From Kordia sp. SMS9 (GTDB lineage Bacteria; Bacteroidota; Bacteroidia; Flavobacteriales; Flavobacteriaceae), in assembly GCF_003352465.1 (NCBI RefSeq), contig NZ_CP031153.1:4426001-4490000 (forward strand): DNA of 64,000 nt, given 5' to 3'. The notes beneath the pieces were generated by a model, which searched no databases, was not told where the DNA came from, and was given only the letters and a program-made list of their open reading frames with translations. The first letter of the stretch is position 1. Every line of letters begins with the position of its first letter. This document shows, in pieces, positions 32,418 through 40,270 of this stretch. Made by a program: the position numbers and the translations under genes.

Positions 32418-33539
32418 TTACATTTTTTTCACAATTTTTTGTTCGTCAAATATATGTGCAATTCTATTTTTCCAATAAAAGCTATCTGACCAACGTTTTT
32501 CGCGGGAATAATGGATGATTAATTTTTGCATATACGCACTAAACGCATTTTCAACCACATAACGATATCCTAAAAACGCTTCTTGTTTTCCTGCCAAATA
32601 ATCTGCCACTGCGTGACCTGCGTAAAATCCAGAAGCCAACGCAGAAGTAATTCCATACGAAGAAATAGGATCGTACGAATACGCAGCATCGCCAACAGCC
32701 AACCAGTTTTTTCCAAACGGAATTGACAAACAACTTGTACCCGCAGGCATCATTTTTACGGTGTCTATCTCTATATGTTGAATGACTTTTGAAAGATGAA
32801 TGGTTTTGTTTAATTCATCTTGAAGAAAAGTATTGGCATTTTCTTTTTTGGGAAGTAATTCTTGCAGCGTAAAAAACATCATAGTGACTTCTCTTTCCGA
32901 GTACGGCGCTACATACCACCAACCATTTTCAGTAGCTTCTACCATAATTTCATGTGGTATTTTTTTGGGAAGTTTCACATTAAACGTCAACGCGAATTGT
33001 GAATCCAAATTTTCTTTCTGCACGTTAAAATGTCTACATACCGAAGCTTTTCGTCCTGTAGCATCAATAATAAAATCGCTTGTAAGTGTGCTATTTTTGT
33101 TTGAATTTTCAATGATCGCTTTTACATTCGTTCCGTCTGAAACTACTTTTTTCAGCTTGAAGCCTTTGTAAAACCCTTGATCGGTTTTTTGATACGTTTC
33201 TTGTAATTGTGTTTCAAAGTGCAATCGATCTAACAAAAAACCATGTCCCATGCGATCCGAAATAAATTCTTTTTGTTGCAACGAATCACTTCCCCAGCAA
33301 CTTTTATTTCCGTAATACACAGTATGTTTTTCATTTTCAACCAACGACAAAATTCCCAATTGCTTTAACAACGGTTTTGCATTTGGCGGAATGGCTTCTC
33401 CAGCTTTCCGAACAGGTGTTTCGTACGCTTCCACCACACAACAGTGAATTCCTCTCGCATGCAAGGTTAAAGCGGTGGCGATTCCCGCAGGACCGCCACC
33501 GACTATAATTACTTGATATGTATGTTTATCGTTCGCCAC
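32418..33539 (-). CDS. LodB-like FAD-dependent oxidoreductase, second copy
   Basis: A 373-residue flavoprotein: VIIVGGGPAGIATALTLHARG (FAD Rossmann), RKAGEAIPPNAKPLLKQLG (second motif) and LAVGDAAYSYDPISSYGITSALASG (GD motif). It is closely related in motif order to the protein at 9099. Overlap of 14 nt with the upstream LodA-like gene implies translational coupling, supporting a role in forming the CTQ cofactor of that oxidase. Another candidate role is a halogenase-like flavoenzyme, but the motif set and context favour LodB. Confidence 0.88.
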   Translation of the reverse strand: MANDKHTYQVIIVGGGPAGIATALTLHARGIHCCVVEAYETPVRKAGEAIPPNAKPLLKQLGILSLVENEKHTVYYGNKSCWGSDSLQQKEFISDRMGHGFLLDRLHFETQLQETYQKTDQGFYKGFKLKKVVSDGTNVKAIIENSNKNSTLTSDFIIDATGRKASVCRHFNVQKENLDSQFALTFNVKLPKKIPHEIMVEATENGWWYVAPYSEREVTMMFFTLQELLPKKENANTFLQDELNKTIHLSKVIQHIEIDTVKMMPAGTSCLSIPFGKNWLAVGDAAYSYDPISSYGITSALASGFYAGHAVADYLAGKQEAFLGYRYVVENAFSAYMQKLIIHYSREKRWSDSFYWKNRIAHIFDEQKIVKKM

Positions 33540-35481
33540 GAGAAACTCTTCTTCTTTTACGAGTGCTTGTTTCAGAATGTGAAGCCGCTTTTGCTTTGAC
33601 TTCTTTTTCGCCTTCTATCGTAGCTACTTTCAATAATACCGTATCTTTTTCTTCTGTAATGGTTTCTGCCGTAACGACTTGATCAAATGTTGGGTCATGT
33701 TCCCCGAATTTACGTTCCGTTTCTTTCCAAACCACATTTGGCAAGAAACCATCTGCGTTTGCGACTTCACTTTCCGTTTTGGCAATGATTCCCAATTCAT
33801 GCCACTCCGAAATCATGTGATTGATTTTTGTTTGATAGACAGAACCTAAATCGCGCAACCAATCTTGACGATAGTCAAAATGCTTTAAACGCTGCGCAAT
33901 ATTTAAGTTTTCAGCTTCTATACTTCGCTTGTAACTATCTTCACTCAACACTTGATTGGGTACACGCGCCGCCCAAAATGATGGCAATGGTAAGTATAAT
34001 GTAAGATCGTAACCCGATAAACAACTTGCTTCATCTGTTTGCCACGGAACGCCCAACCAACGTGTCAACGCGCCAGGACCACTTTTTGCCAAAGGACCAT
34101 CTTTTCCTAAAGAAACTTCTCCTAAAACAATTGAAGGTGATAATAACGGCCCAAAATCTAAATCGGTTGCTTCTCCTTCTGCCACTACGTTGAGTCTGTA
34201 TGGTTTTTTCCACATTTGCTTCACGCGCATGGGCCATGTCAATTCAATTCCTGGATGAAAAGGACCACCCAAACATTCTTCCATCGGTGCTTGGTTGAGT
34301 GCGTTTACTTGCGCTGCAGGCGATAATTTTCCAAATGGAATGTATTCTTTAGGATGTCCTGTAGTAAAATCTCCGTTTGCCCATTTTTTTAAACGTGCGT
34401 ATTGTATTTGTGTAATTGGTAAATCGACAATGGCAATTTTCTCATATTCACCAAAACCATCACCGTAAAAAGGTGGCACTTTTGCAGGTGTATAATCTTT
34501 TGATTCTGGATCTCGGAACCATTCAAAAATACGTTCACGCAAGGCTTTGTGATCTTCCGAAGGACTTTCTAATTTTTCTTTGAGTACAGGATCTGTAAAG
34601 TCAGATGGAGAATTTTTTCCAAATAACATAAAGAAACCTTGGTTTACCCATTGCGTATCCGTCATACGTTCCAACATTGGGTAAATATGTTCGTAAAAGA
34701 CAACACCATCTGCCGCAGGATCTGGATAGTTCATTTCACGAATGAATAAATCTTGTACAACATCATTCATCGTAACAACTCCGTACAATCCTGGACCGAA
34801 GTTTGGTGGTGTTACCGCTACATTTGCAGGTTCTGCTTCAAATTCTTTTCCGCCAATAATTACGGTTGCACGTACAACTCCGTCACAGGTATCATCATGC
34901 CAACCTTCATTGTTTGCAAAGGTAATGGCGGGTTTGTTCTTTTTTGATGCCGAATCGCCATCGCCACCAAAAAAGAGCAATCTGCCTTCTTCATCTGTTT
35001 CTACATGACCGAGTTTTACTTTTTTTCCAAAAAATTCGCCATCATCAAAATTGTATTCCTTTCCTTTTTCGCTTCTGCCTGAAATACTCACAGGTGTTGG
35101 TGTTATTGCTAATTGTGCTCTGTCATCATCTGTAATATCTGCATTTCTGTATGCAGAAGGAATTCCTGCGCCGGGTACATCTAAGGCATTGTTGAACATA
35201 TACCAAGCCGCTTTTACATTAGCTACTTGAATGCGCCAATGAATGTTTTGACTTTCAGTTTCAGTGATTTCACCTAAAACAGTATCATTTTCGCCCAAAG
35301 CATAGATTCGGAAACGGGCAACTTGTTTCTTTACGCGTCCGTCACCGTCTTTATAGCCGCCTTCTGGCGTAATTTCTACACCTGGAATGTCTGGTGCAAA
35401 AAAGTATTCTTGGGAGTTTCCAATGCGTGCAATTCCGATTGGAGGATAAATTGCCACGCTTTTAATGTCGTTTGTGTTCAT
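33526..35481 (-). CDS. LodA/GoxA-family CTQ-dependent oxidase, second copy
   Basis: A 651-residue protein: the N-terminus AIYPPIGIARIGNSQEYFFAP is the LodA hallmark, and PWQTDEASC holds Cys487, the expected CTQ cysteine. Conserved downstream Trp residues are Trp503 (SFWAARVP) and Trp541 (RQDWLRDLG). The C-terminus is a charged tail (EKEVKAKAASHSETSTRKRR) absent from the first copy. Predicted to oxidise a free amino acid, releasing hydrogen peroxide. No signal peptide. Divergent enough from the 10489 copy to expect a different substrate (inference). Confidence 0.88.
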   Translation of the reverse strand: MNTNDIKSVAIYPPIGIARIGNSQEYFFAPDIPGVEITPEGGYKDGDGRVKKQVARFRIYALGENDTVLGEITETESQNIHWRIQVANVKAAWYMFNNALDVPGAGIPSAYRNADITDDDRAQLAITPTPVSISGRSEKGKEYNFDDGEFFGKKVKLGHVETDEEGRLLFFGGDGDSASKKNKPAITFANNEGWHDDTCDGVVRATVIIGGKEFEAEPANVAVTPPNFGPGLYGVVTMNDVVQDLFIREMNYPDPAADGVVFYEHIYPMLERMTDTQWVNQGFFMLFGKNSPSDFTDPVLKEKLESPSEDHKALRERIFEWFRDPESKDYTPAKVPPFYGDGFGEYEKIAIVDLPITQIQYARLKKWANGDFTTGHPKEYIPFGKLSPAAQVNALNQAPMEECLGGPFHPGIELTWPMRVKQMWKKPYRLNVVAEGEATDLDFGPLLSPSIVLGEVSLGKDGPLAKSGPGALTRWLGVPWQTDEASCLSGYDLTLYLPLPSFWAARVPNQVLSEDSYKRSIEAENLNIAQRLKHFDYRQDWLRDLGSVYQTKINHMISEWHELGIIAKTESEVANADGFLPNVVWKETERKFGEHDPTFDQVVTAETITEEKDTVLLKVATIEGEKEVKAKAASHSETSTRKRRRVSRGER

Positions 35482-35674
35482 GGTTTTATATTGGTTAGGG
35501 TTTGAATTCTAAAAGTATCGAATTTAATTGGAATTTGTAAGATTGTCAATGCGTAATTGTACGTGATTATTATATTGATAATGTAAGGACGTATCCAAAA
35601 AATGGTTGTACTTTTGGACTTTCACACAGGAATGAGGTTTTATCATAAAGATTGTCATTTCACAAACAATTTTT

Positions 35675-36994
35675 ATGTCATTCAAATCATTAGGATTATC
35701 TGATGCCTTATTACGCGCCATCAGCAAAAAAGGCTACACAACGCCTTCTCCCATTCAAGCAAAAGCAATTCCGTTAGTTTTAGAGCGCAAAGATGTTTTA
35801 GCATCTGCCCAAACAGGAACTGGAAAAACAGCAGGTTTTACCTTGCCTATGTTGCAATTGTTATCGCAAGAACCACCATTACGCAGACGACCAATTAGAG
35901 CGTTGATTTTAACGCCTACGCGAGAATTGGCGGCACAAGTGTATGCCAATGTACAGGAGTATAGCACTTTTTTAGACATTCGATCTACCGTAATTTTTGG
36001 TGGCGTGAACGCGAAACCACAAATTAGAACCTTACGAAACGGCATCGATATTTTGGTGGCAACACCTGGAAGATTACTCGATTTACACAGTCAGAAAGCG
36101 TTATCATTGGCAAAAGTTGAAATGTTAGTGTTGGATGAAGCCGATAGAATGTTGGATATGGGATTTTTGCGCGATATTAAACGTGTGATTGATTTGATGC
36201 CCAAACGAAGACAGAATTTGTTGTTTTCGGCAACGTTTTCAAAAGATATTAAGAAGTTAGCGAATAGCATTTTACATCATCCTGTTTCGGTAGAAGCAAC
36301 TCCTGAGAATACGACTGCTGAGAAGGTAAATCAGATCGTATATAAGGTAAATAAACCTGAGAAAACGGCTTTGTTGATCAAGTTGATTTCTGATGGTAAT
36401 TGGAGTCAGGTTTTGGTGTTTACACGCACGAAACACGGCGCCAATCGTTTGACAAAGAAGTTGATTGCTAAGAATATTAGTGCAGCTGCCATTCATGGAA
36501 ATAAAACACAAAATGCACGTACCAAAGCACTTGGTGGTTTTAAGAAAGGAGATATTCGGATTTTAGTGGCAACAGATATTGCGGCGCGTGGTTTGGACAT
36601 TCCGTTGTTGCCGTATGTGATTAATTATGAATTGCCCAATGTTCCTGAAGATTATGTACACAGAATTGGACGTACAGGTCGCGCTGGTGCAAGTGGCGAT
36701 GCAATTTCTTTAGTTTCTGCGGAAGAATATGAGTATGTTCGCGGAATTGAAAAGTTGTTAGGCGAAAAGTTAGTTGCAGAAGAGATTGAAGGTTTTGAAG
36801 CAGATCCAAATTTTACACCACCACCAAAACAAGAACGTCCACAGCGATCGCGACAGAAATCGAAACTATCATCGAGTCGTAATTCTGGTGGAAGTCAAAA
36901 AAATAGCACTGGTAATTCTTCAAATTCAGGTTCGAGTTCAAACTCAAGAAATAAGAAGCGAAATTCTCGTTCAAGAAATAGACGACGTGATTAG
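35675..36994 (+). CDS. rhlE: DEAD-box RNA helicase (RhlE type)
   Basis: A 439-residue ATP-dependent RNA helicase. Motifs in order: Q motif (YTTPSPIQAKAIP), I ASAQTGTGKTAG, Ia PTRELAAQV, GG, TPGRLLDL, II LDEADRMLDMGF, III SATF, IV VFTRTK, V TDIAARGLDIP, VI HRIGRTGRAG. The C-terminal tail (about residues 375-439) is Ser/Asn/Arg/Lys-rich and disordered, as in RhlE proteins of Bacteroidetes. It remodels RNA and assists ribosome maturation and RNA decay. Single gene with terminator at 37066-37088. Confidence 0.93.
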   Translation: MSFKSLGLSDALLRAISKKGYTTPSPIQAKAIPLVLERKDVLASAQTGTGKTAGFTLPMLQLLSQEPPLRRRPIRALILTPTRELAAQVYANVQEYSTFLDIRSTVIFGGVNAKPQIRTLRNGIDILVATPGRLLDLHSQKALSLAKVEMLVLDEADRMLDMGFLRDIKRVIDLMPKRRQNLLFSATFSKDIKKLANSILHHPVSVEATPENTTAEKVNQIVYKVNKPEKTALLIKLISDGNWSQVLVFTRTKHGANRLTKKLIAKNISAAAIHGNKTQNARTKALGGFKKGDIRILVATDIAARGLDIPLLPYVINYELPNVPEDYVHRIGRTGRAGASGDAISLVSAEEYEYVRGIEKLLGEKLVAEEIEGFEADPNFTPPPKQERPQRSRQKSKLSSSRNSGGSQKNSTGNSSNSGSSSNSRNKKRNSRSRNRRRD

Positions 36995-37065
36995 GTTTAG
37001 ACTTTCTAGACTTACTTAGATTTGTTTGATTGAAAATACAACTATTTTGTAGTTTTAAATCAAAA

Positions 37066-37088
37066 AAAGAGGCTTTTTAAACCTCTTT
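37066..37088 (+). terminator. terminator of rhlE and tandem peptide region
   Basis: AAAGAGG/CCTCTTT with a nine-base AT-rich loop; A-tract and T-rich flanks. It lies between rhlE and the convergent small-peptide cluster and may serve both. Confidence 0.7.
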
Positions 37089-37104
37089 CTATTGTTCTTT
37101 ATTT

Positions 37105-37212
37105 CTATAATCCATCTAAATCATCAGTAATTACAAAGTCGTCTGAGTCTGCTGCATCACCTTGAATTTTCTGTGGATTTTCAATAATTTGCGTTTTGAT
37201 TTTTTCTAATTT
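37105..37212 (-). pseudogene. decayed third copy of the acidic GG peptide
   Basis: The frame encodes LEKIKTQIIENPQKIQGD, then an acidic tail DSDDFVITDDLDGL and TAG. It aligns over its full length with the two intact peptides next to it. The start codon position holds AAA rather than ATG, with an upstream stop, and the double glycine is GD. So neither translation nor leader cleavage is likely to work. Confidence 0.6.
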
Positions 37213-37232
37213 AGTTTTAGAATTTTAATCAT

Positions 37233-37340
37233 TTATACTCCATCAATTGCATCATCAATAATAAAATCATCTGCGTCTGCTGCACCACCTTGAATGTTCT
37301 GTGGATTTTCAATAATTTGCGTTTTTAATTTTTCTAACAT
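37233..37340 (-). CDS. tandem RiPP-like precursor with NPQNIQGG leader, copy 2
   Basis: A 35-residue peptide, too short for usual gene calling. The leader (MLEKLKTQIIENPQNIQGG) ends in a double-glycine motif. The 16-residue tail (AADADDFIIDDAIDGV) is Asp-rich and hydrophobic, with no Cys or Ser. Tail composition differs from lanthipeptides and is closer in style to graspetide or proteusin-like cores, but I cannot name the class. It is 43 bp from the next copy. No modification enzyme nearby. Confidence 0.6.
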   Translation of the reverse strand: MLEKLKTQIIENPQNIQGGAADADDFIIDDAIDGV

Positions 37341-37383
37341 ATGAATACGTTTTAAGTTAGTATTGATTTATAGCTTCCGTTGA

Positions 37384-37482
37384 TCATCCAAGATCATCCG
37401 TAATGATAATATCTTCCGCTGTGGCGCCACCTTGAATGTTTTGTGGATTTTGAATGCTTCTTGTTTTGAATTTTTCTAACAT
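37384..37482 (-). CDS. tandem RiPP-like precursor with NPQNIQGG leader, copy 1
   Basis: A 32-residue peptide. The leader MLEKFKTRSIQNPQNIQGG matches its neighbours in length and wording (NPQxIQGG). The tail ATAEDIIITDDLG keeps the acidic pattern and the IIxxDDL ending. Three near-copies in tandem, each with conserved leader and shorter variable tail, are the usual look of peptide precursor families. A maturase is not seen here. Confidence 0.6.
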   Translation of the reverse strand: MLEKFKTRSIQNPQNIQGGATAEDIIITDDLG

Positions 37483-37632
37483 GCTTTTATATTTTTGAAT
37501 TAATAATAGCATGAAAGTAGCATGGAAAATATGCGCAAACAAGTAATGATACCGTTGGTTTATGAATTAAAGGTTGTCTTTTGAAGTGATTAACTTAGGC
37601 GAAATCTAGAGTTGAAACAAGAGTCAAATACG

Positions 37633-38421
37633 CTATAAGTCCTTAAAAGTCATTTTGTTAAGCATCAATCCTGAAGCTGGTGCAATGTAGTTGACTTCTA
37701 ATGTTGAACCTGGCAATAACGAACGTTTGATGAAATCAAGATCAAGTTCGTGTTTTCCTAGTAGAATTAATGTTCCCATCATCATGCGGATTTGATGCCG
37801 TTTGAATCCCGCGCCTTGTACGCGCAATAGATAACTATTTTCGGGGAAGAAACTTGCGGTAAAAAGTTTGTTTTCAATAATTTCACACAATTCAATTTCG
37901 CCTTCTAAAACCGTATGTTCGGTGGGTTTGTAACAGTAGGTTTTTAGATAGTGTTTGCCTTCAAACAGCTTTGCTCCTTTTTTCATCAATTCCACGTCTA
38001 AATCGCCTAAAACATTGGTCATATACGGTGCCGCAAACGGATGATATTTTTCTCCAAATGCAAATAAATAGATGTATTCTTTTACTTTCGGATGTTGAAT
38101 GATGTTGAATTTCTCATTGGTTTCCGTAATTGCCAATGCACGAATATCTTGTGGTAAGTTTTTGTTGAACAATGGCAGAAACTCTGGAATGTCAAGTGTT
38201 TCATTGTCTAAAAACAATTCAATCGCAATTTCATTTGCAGAAACTTTGGCATCTGTACGACCTGAAGCTAAGAGTTTGAAGTTTTTGTGCCCGAAAACAT
38301 ACGCTAATGTACGTTCTGTCATGCGCTGTACGGTATTTACATCAGGCTGTTTTTGCCAACCATGATAGCGAAATCCTAAGTATTGAAGCGTAATGAGATA
38401 GTAATAGCGTTTTCTTTGCAA
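37633..38421 (-). CDS. truA: tRNA pseudouridine synthase, TruA family
   Basis: A 262-residue enzyme. YYLITLQYLGFRYHGWQKQPDVNTVQRMTERTLAYV matches the TruA N-terminal RRM-like domain, LLASGRTDAKVSANEIAIE holds the catalytic Asp (GRTD), and RVQGAGFKRHQIRMMMGTLILLG is the C-terminal domain signature. TruA isomerises uridines 38-40 of tRNA anticodon stems. Fold and active site are clear; whether this is the main TruA or a paralogue with another target is not decided. Confidence 0.9.
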   Translation of the reverse strand: MQRKRYYYLITLQYLGFRYHGWQKQPDVNTVQRMTERTLAYVFGHKNFKLLASGRTDAKVSANEIAIELFLDNETLDIPEFLPLFNKNLPQDIRALAITETNEKFNIIQHPKVKEYIYLFAFGEKYHPFAAPYMTNVLGDLDVELMKKGAKLFEGKHYLKTYCYKPTEHTVLEGEIELCEIIENKLFTASFFPENSYLLRVQGAGFKRHQIRMMMGTLILLGKHELDLDFIKRSLLPGSTLEVNYIAPASGLMLNKMTFKDL

Positions 38422-38551
38422 GAGTGTTTGTTGTTGATTGTTAGTTGTCGATTCGTCAATTTGTCAATATGTTCTTTGAAGCCATTTAAAATTCAACATT
38501 TAGCATTTAGCATTTAACATTTAAAATTTAAGTTTTAAAGTTTTAAAGTTC
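38422..38551. repeat. low-complexity intergenic tract of the CAACATTTAGCA type
   Basis: Degenerate AT-rich text including CAACATTTAGCATTTAGC from 38494 and TTTTAAAGTTTTAAAG. It is related to the tract at 28618-28920. No gene. Origin as replicated spacer or slippage is unknown. Confidence 0.4.
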
Positions 38552-38935
38552 CTAAGCTGCTTTTAGCAAAATAAAACTTAATGCAAATATGACGATTGGA
38601 ATGCTCCATAGTTTCCAAACTTCTGTTGGTTTTGTATTTTCTTTGATTGCTTTGTTTTTGATTTGTAACATGCGTTTTCCGTTATAATACAGTGCATTAA
38701 ACAGATACAAGACAATTCCCGCCAAGGCAACATAAAAAATTTGCAGATATATGGAAGTGAACAATAAGAAACTACTATTGGTCGCTTTGATTAATACGAT
38801 ACACAATACACATAAAATACTGAGGTGCAACACTGTAATGTACGTAGTTGCCTGCGACATGAGTTTTTTGTGTTTCGGTTTTTTAGATTGTGCTTTGTAG
38901 CTCAGTACCGTTTTGTAAAATAGTTGATCGAACAT
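38552..38935 (-). CDS. small integral membrane protein, unknown
   Basis: A 127-residue protein with three to four membrane helices (ATTYITVLHLSILCVLCIVLIKATN; FLLFTSIYLQIFYVALAGIVLYLFNAL; LWSIPIVIFALSFILLKAA) and short basic loops (YNGKRMLQIKNKAIKENTKP). It starts with a cytoplasmic basic segment (KAQSKKPKHKK). Function unknown. Single gene. Confidence 0.65.
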   Translation of the reverse strand: MFDQLFYKTVLSYKAQSKKPKHKKLMSQATTYITVLHLSILCVLCIVLIKATNSSFLLFTSIYLQIFYVALAGIVLYLFNALYYNGKRMLQIKNKAIKENTKPTEVWKLWSIPIVIFALSFILLKAA

Positions 38936-39059
38936 AGGTTTTTACTAAAGACAGTACAATGATAGGATTTTTTTATTGTTTGTGGATTTGTTTTTTGCGA
39001 ATTTGTCTATTTTTTGAAGTTTTTTCAATACGAATGTCTATTTGATTATAAAACTAAAA

Positions 39060-40091
39060 TTACAACGCTTTCATCTTGGCACGACTAATTTGAAAAGGCT
39101 GAAATAAATCCCAACTGACACCAAAACCGAGTTGATTTCCAGAATCTACAAAGCGATAATTATAATTGTCATGTCCATAAACGTAGGTTGCAAAAAATCC
39201 AATATCACGATTAAACGGATATACCGTAAAAGTGGTTTCGCTGCGTACTGGTTCTACAAAAGGATGTGCGCCTTGGATGATTTCAAATTTTTGTTCGATA
39301 GCATAGCGCAATTTCGGTTTTACTTGATAGATATATTCATAGCCCAATCCGAAACGATGTCTGCCATAAATACGGATGTCAAAGTCTGAGTAACCACCAA
39401 AATCAAACAATCCGAAAAAGCGATTATGATACAGCTCCCAAGAAGCTGTAAACGAATGGATTTTAAATGGTTGATCATCGCCATTTAATTCATTGAATCG
39501 AAAATTCAACGATAGTTTTGTGGTATTTGTAGAAAAGTTTCCATTGGTTCTGTTAAGTAATTCCGAAAGATTACTTTCATCAGTAATCGTAGCATGAAAA
39601 TCTGTACACGGCATGGATTCGTCTTCTTCTCCCGATAAAAAAGCGCAACCCGATTGGCCGTTGGAATAATGTCCGCTTTCAATTGCCCAAGTAAAAAAGT
39701 TATTGCTCTTGGTTTTAATCATGTGTTGCCAGCCAAATAAGATGCGATACGAAGGCGTTTTTACAGGCTTCGAGTTTTCTGCATACATGCGAATATGCGG
39801 TTGAAATGAAAGATAAAAAGCGTTTCCAGCTTTATTGTCGTCACTTTGCATCCTTTCAATAATATCATTGATAATACTGTAATACACTACAGGTTTTGCA
39901 TCAAAAATGATATCTTCTTGCGAATTCATGTTTGACAAATACCCAAGTGCTGGTTTTACAGCAATCGGATAAAAATCGTTAAATGCATTGGAACCGTTTT
40001 TAGTTTCCTTAGAAACTTCATCTGTATCAGAAGTTTGTGCAAAACTTACTTGAAATAACAAAAGGCATGTGAGAGTAAGTACTTTTTTCAT
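39060..40091 (-). CDS. outer-membrane phospholipase A-like beta-barrel
   Basis: A 343-residue protein with a signal peptide (ending VSFAQT). AIESGHYSNGQSGCAFL contains HxSNGxS, the active-site wording of OMPLA, where His and Ser are catalytic. The rest shows the alternating beta strands and aromatic girdles of a barrel (FYLSFQPHIRMYAENS, FTASWELYHNRFFGLFDFGGY, FDIRIYGRHRFGLGYEYIY). The third OMPLA residue, Asn after the motif, could be the one in LLNRTNG, but alignment is uncertain. Predicted to sit in the outer membrane and, if active, to hydrolyse phospholipids. It could instead be a related barrel of unknown function. Confidence 0.55.
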   Translation of the reverse strand: MKKVLTLTCLLLFQVSFAQTSDTDEVSKETKNGSNAFNDFYPIAVKPALGYLSNMNSQEDIIFDAKPVVYYSIINDIIERMQSDDNKAGNAFYLSFQPHIRMYAENSKPVKTPSYRILFGWQHMIKTKSNNFFTWAIESGHYSNGQSGCAFLSGEEDESMPCTDFHATITDESNLSELLNRTNGNFSTNTTKLSLNFRFNELNGDDQPFKIHSFTASWELYHNRFFGLFDFGGYSDFDIRIYGRHRFGLGYEYIYQVKPKLRYAIEQKFEIIQGAHPFVEPVRSETTFTVYPFNRDIGFFATYVYGHDNYNYRFVDSGNQLGFGVSWDLFQPFQISRAKMKAL

Positions 40092-40270
40092 GAGTGCGTG
40101 TATTCGTTAACTTTTTTAAATGTAGGAAAAAAGTTGGTTTCTTGCCAAAGTTCAATCTATGAATTGTTACTTTGACTTGATGAATTCCTTTTATGAATTT
40201 GTAAAAATTACGTGAAACTACGTTGCCAACACTTTCAGATATTTTGCTACTTTTAGAAAAAATTATTTCC

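Noticed and set aside
34031..35135. Several 60-88-codon ORFs antisense or out of frame to the LodA-like gene
   Set aside because: Shadow frames of a well-supported gene, with biased composition.
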